Of a DNA stretch of 64,000 nt, positions 36,709 to 48,872 are shown in pieces. The notes under the pieces were generated by a model. That model was not told where the DNA came from, made no database searches, and worked only from the letters and a program-made list of their open reading frames with translations. Numbering within the stretch: position 1 is the stretch's first letter; each line of letters starts with the position of its first letter. Source of the stretch: an uncultured Dehalococcoidia bacterium (lineage in GTDB: Bacteria; Chloroflexota; Dehalococcoidia; Lucifugimonadales; UBA3495). The position numbers were made by a program, and so were the translations under genes. Location: NCBI GenBank assembly GCA_951812625.1, contig CATOSP010000003.1, positions 743,335 through 807,334 on the forward strand, written 5' to 3'.

Positions 36709-37491
36709 CTACTGCGCCGTGTAGCCTCCGTCAATCACCAATTCGCTTCCTGTCATAAATGACGATTCATCCGATGCCAGGAACAACACACCGTTAGCAA
36801 TGTCGTCGACAGTGCCTATGCGGCCCAGAGGCGTAGCGGCTATACGCATCTCCCTCATTCCCGGTTCCGACATCATCCGGGATGTCATTGCGGTGTCGAT
36901 ATAACCGGGGTGGACTGAGTTGCAGCGGATACCGTCGAGAGCGTACTGCACTGCGGTTGACTTGGTTAGGAGTCGGACTGCCCCCTTGGAGCTGGCGTAG
37001 GCTGAACCTGCGCCGGAACCGGGCCCGAGTCCCACCATTCCGGCAATGGACGAGATGTTGATGATGGAACCGCTCCCGTTGGCGAGCATTGCTGGAAGCG
37101 CAGCGCGGGTACCCAGAAAGACGCCCTTGCCATTTACGTCCATGATCTGGTCCCATACCTCTTCCGGCGCGTCATGTATGCGGGGAGCCTGGACACCGCC
37201 GATGTTGGTGCTGCCTATACCTGCGTTGTTGACCAGGATGTCCAACTTGCCGTAGTGCGTGACCGCCTCGTTGACCGCGCTGGTCCACTGCTCAGCGTCA
37301 GTCACGTCCAGATGAACAAAGGTTATATGACCCCCCAATTCCCGGATTTCCGCTTCCAGCTTCATCCCCTCATCGTCAAGAATGTCTCCGATAACCACGG
37401 CTGCGCCTTCCTGCACGAACAGCCTGGCCTCGGCTGCACCCTGCCCTCGGGCGCCGCCGCTGATTAGGGCAACCTTTCCTTCCAGGCGCAT
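36709..37491 (-). CDS. Short-chain dehydrogenase/reductase
   Basis: 260 residues of classical SDR: cofactor motif [15 protein letters not shown] at the N-terminus, VLVNNAGIG, the Ser in INISSIAG and the YxxxK pair in [11 protein letters not shown], ending VIDGGYTAQ. The Asp at GDILDDEG after the second strand suggests NAD preference. It most resembles the 3-alpha/20-beta-hydroxysteroid or cyclopentanol dehydrogenase branch; substrate unknown. Last gene of the minus-strand run that begins at 42462, after a 133-nt gap. Confidence 0.9.
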   Translation of the reverse strand: MRLEGKVALISGGARGQGAAEARLFVQEGAAVVIGDILDDEGMKLEAEIRELGGHITFVHLDVTDAEQWTSAVNEAVTHYGKLDILVNNAGIGSTNIGGVQAPRIHDAPEEVWDQIMDVNGKGVFLGTRAALPAMLANGSGSIINISSIAGMVGLGPGSGAGSAYASSKGAVRLLTKSTAVQYALDGIRCNSVHPGYIDTAMTSRMMSEPGMREMRIAATPLGRIGTVDDIANGVLFLASDESSFMTGSELVIDGGYTAQ

Positions 37492-37624
37492 GATGGGCCT
37501 CCTTATGGTGTCAAACTCGAATAAACTGGCCCGTGCGACAAGAACGGGCCAGGGCGGCTATTCTCGCTCTGCGGCAATTTGGCCGCAGTATCAGAGTGAC
37601 TTAAACCGGTCGCGGGACCATGGG

Positions 37625-38812
37625 TCAGAACATCCCTTCCGGCTCCAACCCCAGGAAATACTGTCCGGCGGTTTCGTAATGGGCCATCCGGCCCTGGGCA
37701 TGCTGGGTTATGACGTGGATGTCCTGGAATCGCCGCTGTATTGGGTTGGAAGCGAATATCGCACTGGAACCGCACAGGTTGTAGCAGATGTCCACAACCT
37801 CGGCGGACATGCGTATCGCATGGGTCGTTGACAACCTCAGCCGGATCCGCTCACCGTTTTCGAGGGAGTGATTCTTGCGGGCCCTCTCCCACACCGCCGA
37901 CGCGCTATCCCGGAGAAACGACCGCGCGGAATGCAAGATTGCCTCGGCCTGGCCGATCATCCGGTGGGTCGTGGCCATGTCCTGGAGCAGGTTACGGCTG
38001 CGCCCTGGTGTCTTCCGCCCGGCCAGGTTGATGGTTGTCTCCAGGCTGCCCTGCGCAACGCCCAGGGCAACCGTGGAGAACCCCGTGGCGAAGAGCAGGG
38101 AGCGGGGTATCAGGTACAGAGGGCCGTCGTGCCAGGACGGGTCAGCCTGCGAGTATGTCCTGTAGGCCGGGATGAAGAGGTCATCGACCTCGAAACTGAA
38201 ACTGCCAGTACCCCGCAGCCCGCTTGCCTGCCAGGTGTCCACCATCTTGACGTCCTGCCGTGGAATGAGCATAAGGCGAGCAGTGTCCAGGTTCCGGGCC
38301 GCATTGGGAGATGGGGCTGGGTTTTCGAGAGGAGCAAGGGCCGCCACCCAGGTAGCGTGGTCTATGCCGCTGCTGAAGTCCCAACGCCCGCTGAGACGGT
38401 AACCGCCCTCCACCGGCACGGCACGGGCAGAAGAGGAAGGCGGGCCGTTGGTGACCACGGCCTCCGGGTTGTCCCAGACTTCGTGGGCGGCCGTTTTGTC
38501 CATGATGGAGGAAGCGGTGGAGAAAACATTGTTCTGGTTGATGCACCACGCGGTGCTGGCGTCCACCGTCGCAAAAACGCGGAGGATTCGCAGGAAGTCG
38601 GGATGGGCGAGTTCGGCGCCGCCCAACTCCCGTGGCACAAGGAGTCGGAACAGGCCCATTTGGGCCATTTCCCTAGCGAGGTCCACCGGCAACTGCCGGT
38701 CGGCATCGATACGGTCCGCCGCGGCCTCGACCCGAGGGCGCAGCTCATTAGCGATTTCCAGGTAGTGCTCAATGCTGTGGTCTTTGGTGTCGGTCCGTGT
38801 TTTCTGCATCAA
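37625..38812 (-). CDS. Acyl-CoA dehydrogenase-fold flavin monooxygenase (DszC/HpaH-like)
   Basis: 395 residues. The N-terminal helical domain with GLFRLLVPRELGGAEL, the middle beta domain with GGYRLSGRWDFSSGIDHATW, and the C-terminal domain with IRMSAEVVDICYNLCGSSAIF. This pattern, with no catalytic Glu of true dehydrogenases, fits the group D flavin monooxygenases and nitroalkane-oxidase-like branch. Likely acts with a separate flavin reductase, not found nearby. Starts 16 nt after the TPR gene. Confidence 0.82.
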   Translation of the reverse strand: MMQKTRTDTKDHSIEHYLEIANELRPRVEAAADRIDADRQLPVDLAREMAQMGLFRLLVPRELGGAELAHPDFLRILRVFATVDASTAWCINQNNVFSTASSIMDKTAAHEVWDNPEAVVTNGPPSSSARAVPVEGGYRLSGRWDFSSGIDHATWVAALAPLENPAPSPNAARNLDTARLMLIPRQDVKMVDTWQASGLRGTGSFSFEVDDLFIPAYRTYSQADPSWHDGPLYLIPRSLLFATGFSTVALGVAQGSLETTINLAGRKTPGRSRNLLQDMATTHRMIGQAEAILHSARSFLRDSASAVWERARKNHSLENGERIRLRLSTTHAIRMSAEVVDICYNLCGSSAIFASNPIQRRFQDIHVITQHAQGRMAHYETAGQYFLGLEPEGMF

Positions 38813-38828
38813 TTCAGTCCGGCCCCGC

Positions 38829-40268
38829 TTACGCTCTCGACGCCTGCAAGTTGCTCATGTTGGCGAGTTCGGGAGTGTTCGCCACACTGGAGTCCCATTC
38901 CCGTGCAACGGTGTCGAAGCTGCTGTTGGCCTCGGCGTCCTGCCCCTGTGATGCCTGCACCCGGCCCATCCAGAAGGTGTCGCGGACAGAGTCTCGCCGC
39001 CCCAGCCGCTCGTTCAGCATCGCCTCGGCCTTCTCCCATTGCTCGGCGCGAATGAACGCCTCCAGTACCGTGTCCTCGAACACCTCTCGCTGGGCGTGGC
39101 TGCCGCCGATGCGCACCAGTTGGGGAAACACTGGCTCGAACAGCCGGACCGACTCCGCGTAGTTCTTCCTAGCGAACGCCTCTATGCCCTGAGCCAGTGG
39201 CAGTACCATGTCCTTGACGAACACGTCGCCCTCGTCCGCTGCCCTCCGCAGGCGGGCTATCATCTGCTCCATTAACTCATACTCGCCGCTCCCCGCGAAT
39301 GCCAAGGCTGCGTGGGCGTCCCGGAACGCCGCTCCGGGACGTTGCGCAGCAGGGGCGGCCAAAACCACCACCTCGTCCCAGGGCTTGTCGGGGGGCATCC
39401 CGCCGTAGATTTGCATCCGCCACATAAGGGACGCGCTGTCGTTCAGTGTGGACATGGCCTTCGAGACCACTGAAGGGCGGATGAAGTTCTCGTAACGGTC
39501 CAGGGTTTCCTGGTACTTCCCCAGGGCCAACTCAAACAGCGCAAGGTGCCAGGACAGATGCACGTAGGAGGATGCCGGGGAGTCGAAACCCCTGAGCCAG
39601 CCGCCAAGGAAGTCTTCCCCGGCGACGGCGTCCCCTCGCTCGAAGTGAACGTGGGTCATGGAATGACTGGCCACGGCGTTGGTCGGATTCATGTCCAGGG
39701 AGGTCTGGGCGTATTCCCAGGCATCGTCCAGGAAACCCGTCTCGTGATGGGCAAAGGCGTACTCGGCCAGAAAGGCCCAGTCGTCCATGCAATGGGGTGC
39801 AACGCTCTGGAGCAGGGCCAGGTACTCGGGCGGGAAGTTGGGAGCGCCCGCGCCGCTGCATCCGAGCATATAGAGACGGTGGGCGAGGCGCATCAGCAGC
39901 CCGTCACGAGGGAACTCGCCCAGGTGTTCCTTGATGAGGGCGATGGAGTCCCTGCCTTTGCCGTTGATCCAGTGGGCGACGGCCTGGATCTGCTGCCGTT
40001 CTCTCTTGGTAATGCCGTCGCTCAGGCCTAGGGCGTGCTGAATGCCCTTCTTCGCATCGTCAGGCCGTGCCTTCTGCATGTCGAAGTAGGCGAGGCAGGC
40101 GTGGGCGAAGGCAAACCCTTCGTCAAGGTCAATCGCCTCCTGGAACTTCAACTCCGGACCGTGGTTCTGGGAAAGGAGCCTGTCGACCCCTTCCTGCACC
40201 GCCTCAACAGCGGCTACGGAACCGGTGGTCAACGTCATTCCGAACCTGTCTTCGGTCTTGCTCGGCAT
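38829..40268 (-). CDS. TPR protein of the TTC38-like family
   Basis: 479 residues, helical throughout, with TPR-type pairs such as YAFAHHETGFLDDAWEYAQTSL, and a HSMTHVHFERGD segment and FDSPASSYVHLSWHLALFELALGKY that are typical of the TTC38 (tetratricopeptide 38) group. Members have no established enzyme activity. It begins 39 nt after the UGA-interrupted TlpA-like gene and is followed closely by the monooxygenase, so these three are likely one operon. Confidence 0.85.
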   Translation of the reverse strand: MPSKTEDRFGMTLTTGSVAAVEAVQEGVDRLLSQNHGPELKFQEAIDLDEGFAFAHACLAYFDMQKARPDDAKKGIQHALGLSDGITKRERQQIQAVAHWINGKGRDSIALIKEHLGEFPRDGLLMRLAHRLYMLGCSGAGAPNFPPEYLALLQSVAPHCMDDWAFLAEYAFAHHETGFLDDAWEYAQTSLDMNPTNAVASHSMTHVHFERGDAVAGEDFLGGWLRGFDSPASSYVHLSWHLALFELALGKYQETLDRYENFIRPSVVSKAMSTLNDSASLMWRMQIYGGMPPDKPWDEVVVLAAPAAQRPGAAFRDAHAALAFAGSGEYELMEQMIARLRRAADEGDVFVKDMVLPLAQGIEAFARKNYAESVRLFEPVFPQLVRIGGSHAQREVFEDTVLEAFIRAEQWEKAEAMLNERLGRRDSVRDTFWMGRVQASQGQDAEANSSFDTVAREWDSSVANTPELANMSNLQASRA

Positions 40269-40307
40269 CTGAATAACCCCCTTTGGTCGACTTTCTGGCC
40301 GACGAGC

Positions 40308-40976
40308 CTAACTGGCTGACGACAGTTCCGTGAAGACCTGATGCCATGTTTCCGGGTCTCCCTTGCCCATGCCGTTCCTGTGGGTGATTATACCGTTGTC
40401 GTCGAAGGCTATCTTGGTCGATTGGATGGTCACCTTCAGTGCCTCGAGGATTCCGCTCCTTGGTACTGCAACCGGGAAGGTATAGCCACGCTCCTTGCCG
40501 AACTTCTCAAACAGCGCCACGTCGTTTCCCGGAAACATACCTATGGCATAAAAGTCCACGTCGTTTTCGTATTGGGGGTAGATGTCCTTGAGCAGCTGCA
40601 ACTCAGCCGTGCATACCGGTCAAGTGGTTGCCCAGAAGAAGAGGAATGTGGGCTGGGATGCCTCCAACAAGTCGGTGGAAGTAACGACCGAGCCATCCGC
40701 CAGGCCCAGGGCAAAGGGTGGTACATGCTTCCCCACCTCTACGCCGATGTTCTCCCCGGTGACCGGTATGGCGTGTATCTCTGATTCCGAACGCTGCCAC
40801 TCTGTGCCGGAGGTTTGCGGGGCTGGCGTGGACTTGGAGACAGACGGGAGACTGAACAGCCCGCAACCGAGGGCGACGAGCATTATCACCGTTACCAATA
40901 CCATGGGTAGCGGTTGGACCATCCCACCAAGAGTCCGGACAATGATCATGCGGTTACTTCTTCGAGACTTCCACAT
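40308..40976 (-). CDS. TlpA/thioredoxin-fold selenoprotein, UxxC active site (in-frame UGA)
   Basis: Two frames, 40620-41075 and 40308-40601, are one gene read in the same frame through a TGA at 40622-40620. Before it the chain has the redoxin opening VGKHVPPFALGLADGSVV and FLFFWATT; after it PVCTAELQLLKDIYPQYE and a normal redoxin C-terminus (VPRSGIL, IAFDDNGIITHRNGM). The UGA is the first cysteine of the family's WATxCxxC motif, giving U-P-V-C. A SECIS-like hairpin follows at 40593-40609. About 222 residues with Sec near 119 if started at 40976; the 40949 start is possible. An N-terminal signal/lipobox-like helix (MVLVTVIMLVALGCG) puts the domain outside the cytoplasm. Confidence 0.85.
40593..40609 (-). 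promoter_or_regulatory. SECIS-like hairpin after the TlpA UGA
   Basis: On the minus strand CGGCUG-AGUUG-CAGCUG forms a 6-bp stem (one G-U pair) with a 5-nt loop. The loop starts 16 nt after the UGA and its second base is G. This meets the known bacterial SECIS rule (apical loop 16-37 nt downstream with a G in the first two loop positions). Confidence 0.65.
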
Positions 40977-41013
40977 CAGCTTGCCGTTCACTCCCACCCG
41001 CTGCCATTCTAAT

Positions 41014-42462
41014 CTATGCTCCTTCCGGCGGGAATGCCTGTTCCGCTTCTCCGATGGCCTTGTCCAGAATGTCAATGGTCTCGTTCACCAACTCCCTGGT
41101 GAAGGTCAGCGGAGGCGACAGGGTGATGGACTCACCGGCCCGGGTGGCCAGGCCGTAGCTGCGTATCTTCTCAGTCAGGAACTTGGCAAATTCTCCCTGC
41201 GGGCCACCAGGGTACGGCTCCTTGGTCCTCCGGTCCTTCACCAGCTCGATGTTCATCAGCAGGCCAAGTCCACCGCCGACGTACCCAACCGATGGATGAT
41301 TCTCCTGGAGCACCGCCATAGCCTGCTCATAGAGGTAGCGGCCCATTGCATCGGAGTTCTCGACCAAGTTCTCCTGTTCCATTATCTCCAGGTTCTTCAG
41401 CGCTGCCGCCATCACGGCAGGATGGCCTCCATAGGTGACGCCATGCTGGAACGCGCCGCTGGGCCCCTCGGTGTTGTCGAAGGTCTCGGCGATCTGCTTG
41501 CTGGCCATGACGCCGCCCACAGGAAGTTCGCCTCCGGTCAGCGCCTTGGCAACGGTCATAATGTCCGGGTTGACGCCAAACCTTTCCATCCCGAACCAGG
41601 TTCCCAGCCTGCCAAAGCCACAGATAATCTCATCGGCTATGAGGACCACGTTGTGCCGGTCGCAGATTTCCCGGACCTCCGGCCAGTACTCGTCCGCCGG
41701 AATCTGGGAACCGTTGGGAATCGGTGTGGCGATGAAGGCCGCCACTGTGTCCGGCCCCTCGCCCTTGATCATGTTCTCCAGAGCCCTGGGACTCTGCATA
41801 CAGCAGTCGCTGTTGGTACGGTCCTGGAACCCCCAGGGACAACGATAGCAGTAGGGCGGGTCAACCTGGAACGTGCCCGAGGGTAGCATCGAGTCGAATA
41901 TGCCCGACCCGCGCCTGCCCCCTGTGCCCACACTCATCGGCCCGGGGGTCGAACCGTGGTACTGGCCCCGGCGGGAGATGAACTTAGTCTTCTGGGTATG
42001 TCCGGAGATGAACTGGTATTGGCGGGCCAATTTCAGGGCAATCTCCACGGCTTCCGACCCACCGCCGCAGAAGAAAGTCCGCGTCAAGTCTCCCGGCGCA
42101 AGGTCCGCCAGCTTCTTGGAGAGCAAGATCCCCGGAACGCTGCTATAGGCCCCGGAATTCGTGTAAGCCAGGGTGGCCATCTGTTCTGCGACAGCCTGGG
42201 CCACCTCGGGGCGGTTGTGTCCGATGTTTTTGAGGAATAGGCCGGCCATCGCGTCGATGTATCTGTTTCCCTCGATATCGTACACGTGGCAGCCGTCGCC
42301 CCGGACCATGATGTTGTACCCACCCGGTGCTACCAGGTCGGCCATCTGATGGTTCTGCGTCCAGAAATGGTCAAGTCCCCATTGGACTAGCTGGTCAATC
42401 TCCTCCCTGGAGTAGTCATTCTTGATCCACCATGCGTTCAGTTCGGGGTTCGGGCTAACCAT
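41014..42462 (-). CDS. Class III (PLP) aminotransferase
   Basis: 482 residues from the ATG at 42462, chosen for AGGAGT 7 nt ahead; the frame is open to 42519. Family motifs: GNRYIDAMAGLFLKNIGH, FFCGGGSEAVEIALKLAR, the pyridoxal segment LIADEIICGFGRLG and the PLP Lys in VAKALTGGELPVGG. Substrate unknown; the long C-terminal form resembles omega-amino acid:pyruvate and beta-alanine transaminases. A Cys-rich insert (CYRCPWGFQDRTNSDCCMQ) near residue 215 is unusual. First gene of the run leading to the TlpA-like gene. Confidence 0.92.
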   Translation of the reverse strand: MVSPNPELNAWWIKNDYSREEIDQLVQWGLDHFWTQNHQMADLVAPGGYNIMVRGDGCHVYDIEGNRYIDAMAGLFLKNIGHNRPEVAQAVAEQMATLAYTNSGAYSSVPGILLSKKLADLAPGDLTRTFFCGGGSEAVEIALKLARQYQFISGHTQKTKFISRRGQYHGSTPGPMSVGTGGRRGSGIFDSMLPSGTFQVDPPYCYRCPWGFQDRTNSDCCMQSPRALENMIKGEGPDTVAAFIATPIPNGSQIPADEYWPEVREICDRHNVVLIADEIICGFGRLGTWFGMERFGVNPDIMTVAKALTGGELPVGGVMASKQIAETFDNTEGPSGAFQHGVTYGGHPAVMAAALKNLEIMEQENLVENSDAMGRYLYEQAMAVLQENHPSVGYVGGGLGLLMNIELVKDRRTKEPYPGGPQGEFAKFLTEKIRSYGLATRAGESITLSPPLTFTRELVNETIDILDKAIGEAEQAFPPEGA

Positions 42463-42581
42463 CGGGACTCCTTTCCGGGAATGGATGCGCACAGAGCAGC
42501 CGGACGAACCTGCTGCCAATCAGGCCAAATGCTACGGGGGAATGTTACGGCGGCGGGCGCAGAATGTCCACACCACAATGG

Positions 42582-42607
42582 AAAAACCCCCGGAGCGTCT
42601 CCGGGGG
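42582..42607 (-). terminator. Terminator of the 23S-tRNA unit
   Basis: CCCCCGGAG (42587-42595) and CTCCGGGGG (42599-42607) form a perfect 9-bp stem with a 3-nt loop. On the minus strand it runs into TTTTT at 42586-42582. Confidence 0.88.
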
Positions 42608-42628
42608 CCTTGTTATGTATCCAGATGT

Positions 42629-42703
42629 TGGTAGCGGGGGTTGGACTCGAACCAACGACCTTCGGGTTATGAGCCCGACGAGCTGCCACTGCTCCACCCC
42701 GCG
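42629..42703 (-). tRNA. Initiator tRNA-fMet (CAU), CCA encoded
   Basis: A 75-nt cloverleaf with anticodon CAU in the loop CUCAUAA. Three G-C pairs (GGG/CCC) end the anticodon stem, positions 11:24 are A-U, and positions 1:72 are C and U, so unpaired: together the marks of an initiator tRNA. The 3' CCA is encoded. It sits about 95 nt downstream of 23S rRNA and ahead of the terminator at 42582. The usual 1:72 mismatch is C-A; here it is C-U. Confidence 0.93.
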
Positions 42704-42798
42704 CCGTAGTTGCCCTTGGCGTCCGCATCGATGCGGGGCTGGCCTCGGGCCAAAGAACAGGAAGCGGAAAGTAATATAAGTTTGAAGCTCCTGGCGTG

Positions 42799-45882
<3,084 letters not shown>

Positions 45883-46027
45883 CACGCTAGGAACTTCAAA
45901 CTTCTTCGCGTGTGTTTCTTCGCGCGTCCGCCCTCTGCATTGACGGCGTAATCGCCAACACAGCTGCTGACGCACGTTTGCAGGACTTTCCAGCTTCCTA
46001 TTCTTTTTTTAAGGTGCTACAAGAAGA

Positions 46028-46060
46028 AACGGCGGCTGGGATATTCCCCGAACCGCCGTT
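46028..46060 (-). other. Hairpin with U-rich tail in the 23S leader
   Basis: AACGGCGG/CCGCCGTT, with an inner GGG/CCC, forms a stable hairpin on the minus strand and is followed by TCTTCTTG. It lies after the proposed 23S promoter, about 150-180 nt before the mature 5' end. It may be an attenuator, a processing site, or the terminator of the methyltransferase operon placed inside the leader. The rest of the gap 45883-46235 contains no gene I can support. Confidence 0.5.
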
Positions 46061-46138
46061 CAGGTCGTCCCTGCCAATTACGTCTATGTCACGATGTTCG
46101 CGTCATATGTCGGACGTGGTTGCTCCTCGCGGACTGCG

Positions 46139-46167
46139 ATTATATCCAGCCATGGAAGGGGAGTCAA
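46139..46167 (-). promoter_or_regulatory. Promoter of the 23S-tRNA unit
   Basis: On the minus strand TTGACT (46167-46162), 17 nt, then TATAAT (46144-46139). Transcription would start near 46132, about 250 nt ahead of the 23S gene. The strength fits a stable-RNA promoter. Confidence 0.75.
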
Positions 46168-46235
46168 GGGGTTAGATGCGAGATTCCTGGTTTTGGTGGA
46201 AATCCGGTTGCCGCACCTGGTAGTGTCGCTCATCT

Positions 46236-47081
46236 TCAAGCCTTGCGCCACGGCTCCCATGTGATCAGCATTTCCTTCATTGGCTCCCGCCAGGTCGGGA
46301 TGTAGCCGCTGGGTACGCGCCGGAAGAATTCATCGAACCGGGCCTCGATGATTCTTCCGGCGCGCTGACGGTCCGACGGGCCGATTTCTTCCACTGCCAC
46401 CTGCACTGCCGCTTCCCTGGTGCGGGGCAACTCGCCGTCCCACCACGGCGGCTCCGTGAGGACGCGAACGTCCGGCAAAATGCCCATCTCCCATAACACC
46501 GCCACTAGGTCGGCGTGGCCGGGGGCCGGGGCCCGGTCTTCTCCATATACCAGCCTGAAGATGGCGGCATTGCGATGCGGAGGAGGCACGCTCCATACAG
46601 TTATGATGACCCTGCGGCTGGCTGCGGCCTCCATTTTTCTCACGAACTGCACGATGTCTCGAACGAAATATGTTACGTCGGCGCTGAACACCACGTCGCC
46701 CTTGACCCCTTGGACCTCCAGCCAGTCCTCCAGGACCAATTCCGCGTTGCCTATGCCGGCGCCTGCGGCGGAGGCGGTAAACTCGGCGGCCATTCCGGGC
46801 GACCGGTCTACGTTTACCACCTTGCGGCAACGCAGAGCCACGGGCAACCCCACCCTGCCCGCGCCGCCCCCAGCTTCCACAAATACGTCCTGCGGTTGGA
46901 TGTATTGAGCGACGGCTTCCAGGTTCGCGGGCAGTTGGCGGTGCGGGTCGAGGCGGAACAAGCGGGCCAGGTCCCCGGTCCAGACATCTCCCCGGGGCTG
47001 GCTTCCGAACAAACGGGCTTTTTGCTCTTCAACGCTGTCAATAAGTGCGGCGTACCTCTCTGCCGCACTCGTACAGGGCAT
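46236..47081 (-). CDS. SAM-dependent methyltransferase
   Basis: 281 residues of class I methyltransferase fold: motif I DVFVEAGGGAGRVGLP near residue 68, the acidic strand end KVVNVDRSPGM, DVVFSADVTYFV (motif IV) and RRVIITVWS. The C-terminal 90 residues are a cap-like region. The target is unknown. It starts 6 nt after the enoyl-CoA hydratase gene, so the two form an operon. It reads towards the 23S promoter. Confidence 0.8.
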   Translation of the reverse strand: MPCTSAAERYAALIDSVEEQKARLFGSQPRGDVWTGDLARLFRLDPHRQLPANLEAVAQYIQPQDVFVEAGGGAGRVGLPVALRCRKVVNVDRSPGMAAEFTASAAGAGIGNAELVLEDWLEVQGVKGDVVFSADVTYFVRDIVQFVRKMEAAASRRVIITVWSVPPPHRNAAIFRLVYGEDRAPAPGHADLVAVLWEMGILPDVRVLTEPPWWDGELPRTREAAVQVAVEEIGPSDRQRAGRIIEARFDEFFRRVPSGYIPTWREPMKEMLITWEPWRKA

Positions 47082-47087
47082 GGTATC

Positions 47088-47939
47088 CTACCGGCCCTTG
47101 AATTCGGGCCTGCGCTTCTCCAAGAACGCTTGTACAGCCTCGCGGTGGTCGTCGGTTTTCCGCGCCTGCTCCTGGGCCACGTGGGCTATCTGCAGGCTCT
47201 CCTGCAACCCGCCCTCCAGGCTCTTGTGGACCAGGTACTTGATGAGCGACAGCGACTGGGTCGGCCCCTGGGCCAGCCGCGTGGCCAACTCCAGCCCCGC
47301 TTCCATAATGTCGTCATCGGGGACCACCTTGCTTACCAGGCCCATCCGGTAAGCTTCGTTACCGTCCACGCTGTCACCGGTGTACTGGAGCATCAGCGTG
47401 TTGCTCAGCCCGATGAGCCGGGGCAACTGCCAGCAACTGCCGTCGCCGGGGATCAGGCCCATGCGCACGAAAGCCTCGGAGAAACGGGCCTTTTCGGCGG
47501 CGATACGAATGTCGCAGGCCAGGGCAACGCCCATTCCCACTCCATAAGCGTGGCCGTTGACCGCCGCGATTGAGGGCTTTTGCAGCTCGTGGAGGCGGAG
47601 GGGCAGGAAAGCAGCCCCTTCTTCCGACGTGCGGTGCTTGGCATACCGGGTCTCCATCTTGCCCCAGGGCAGCGGCTCCGGCTCCCCCTGCGCCTGGGCC
47701 TGTTGGTCCCGTTCCTCGATGCGGCGGTTGAAACCGCGGACGTTTGCCCCGGAGCAGAATGAAGGCTCGGTGCCCGTCAGCAATAGCACCCGCTGGTCCG
47801 GGTCGGCCTCGAACTTATCCAGAGCCTCGTTCATCTCCCGGGACATATCAACACCCAGGGAATTCCTGGTCGGAGGATCGTGCATGGTTACAATAAGAAC
47901 GTTGTCGCGGGTCTCGGTCTTGATGAATTCGTACTCCAT
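47088..47939 (-). CDS. Enoyl-CoA hydratase/isomerase family protein
   Basis: 283 residues of the crotonase fold: SFCSGANVRGF (oxyanion loop), AVNGHAYGVGMGVALACDIRIAA and FVRMGLIPGDGSCWQLPRLIG. One of the two catalytic acids of hydratases (the Glu in the AEKARF-F helix region) is replaced by the GDGSC run, so isomerase or hydrolase activity is as likely. ATG at 47939 is set by GAGGAG just ahead; the frame runs 58 codons further up. Coupled to the methyltransferase. Confidence 0.9.
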   Translation of the reverse strand: MEYEFIKTETRDNVLIVTMHDPPTRNSLGVDMSREMNEALDKFEADPDQRVLLLTGTEPSFCSGANVRGFNRRIEERDQQAQAQGEPEPLPWGKMETRYAKHRTSEEGAAFLPLRLHELQKPSIAAVNGHAYGVGMGVALACDIRIAAEKARFSEAFVRMGLIPGDGSCWQLPRLIGLSNTLMLQYTGDSVDGNEAYRMGLVSKVVPDDDIMEAGLELATRLAQGPTQSLSLIKYLVHKSLEGGLQESLQIAHVAQEQARKTDDHREAVQAFLEKRRPEFKGR

Positions 47940-48149
47940 TGTTCTCCTCATACGGTGTCCCATCACAGACCCCGGAACCCCGTTCCACCCGGCCATGTTC
48001 CAGACCGCTGATTGGGACTGTTGGGAGCTATGCCCGGTATGTATAATTGCAGCATTATATCCGTATACGAATTGGAAGGTAAGTGACGGAGCGGCCCATC
48101 GAACGATGGGCAAGGAGCTGCGGACGCGCCAGACGGGAGGAGTTCGGAC

Positions 48150-48575
48150 ATGCAGTCAGGAACGATCGTTAATCTTCACATCGCCAGGGTCAAGGGAACG
48201 CCCTCGGACCCGGTTTCGGACGCGACGGCCCTTTCCGGCAAGGGGCTGGAGGGGGACAGGAGCTGCAACGAGAACAACATGCGGCAGGTGCTGGTGATGG
48301 ACAAGGAGACCCTGGACGAGTTCGGACTGGCCCCGGGCCAGATCAAGGAGAACATCACCACCACGGGCCTGGACCTGTCGCAGGTCGAGCCAGGGCAGGT
48401 GTTCTTCGTCGGCGACGTGACCCTGGAGGCGGTCGGCGAGTGCGAGCCGTGCGGCAAGATGGACGCCATCCGCCAAGGCCTGCGGGAGGAGATCAACCAC
48501 CGCAGGGGGCAACTGGCGGTGGTGCTCAACGGCGGCGGCATCAAGGTGGGAGACACCATCCGCATCGAGCCCTAG
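48150..48575 (+). CDS. MOSC domain protein
   Basis: 141 residues, a single stand-alone MOSC domain (GKGLEGDRSCNEN near 32, TTTGLDLSQ, and the CEPCGKM Cys pair near 101). Such small MOSC proteins bind or transfer sulfur or molybdenum cofactor sulfide. The Cys of CEPC would be the persulfide site. It lies 63 nt ahead of the HicB-HicA pair on the same strand, though a functional link is unlikely. Confidence 0.88.
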   Translation: MQSGTIVNLHIARVKGTPSDPVSDATALSGKGLEGDRSCNENNMRQVLVMDKETLDEFGLAPGQIKENITTTGLDLSQVEPGQVFFVGDVTLEAVGECEPCGKMDAIRQGLREEINHRRGQLAVVLNGGGIKVGDTIRIEP

Positions 48576-48638
48576 TGCCATTCAGGAACCAGCGAGGTAA
48601 CGTCAAACGGCAAGAAGATCCCGCCTGGAGGAATCGGC

Positions 48639-48872
48639 TTGAGGTGTTACACCTTCGAGGTCGAAATAGAACAAGACGAGGACGGACGCTGGGGCGCGGC
48701 GATTCCCGCGCTGCCCGGCTGCGCCACCTGGGGGTACTCCGAACAAGAAGCCCTGGAAACCCTGCGGGAAGCCGCACAGGCGTATATAGAAGATGTCGTT
48801 GAGGCGGGTGACGAAATCCCGGCTGGTGAGCCAGGCAGAATGGAAGCGCCGGCGGTTTCCGTTTTCGTGTGA
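48639..48872 (+). CDS. hicB: HicB-like antitoxin
   Basis: 77 residues of the HicB alpha/beta fold: VEIEQDEDGRWGAAIPALPGCATWG, then EQEALETLREAAQAYIE. It has no visible C-terminal ribbon-helix-helix or HTH domain, which is the shorter HicB form. TTG start with GGAGG ahead. It overlaps hicA by 4 nt (GTGA), and it lies upstream of the toxin, the reverse of the classic hicAB order. Confidence 0.85.
   Translation: MRCYTFEVEIEQDEDGRWGAAIPALPGCATWGYSEQEALETLREAAQAYIEDVVEAGDEIPAGEPGRMEAPAVSVFV

Noticed and set aside
40308..41075. Pseudogene or sequencing error as the reason for the split TlpA gene.
   Set aside because: Frameshift would change phase; here phase is kept and the break is UGA at the redox Cys, with a hairpin at the correct distance. 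The same is seen in two other genes.
42704..42798. A 5S rRNA gene in the 23S-tRNA gap.
   Set aside because: Only about 95 bases are available and none of the conserved 5S segments is visible.
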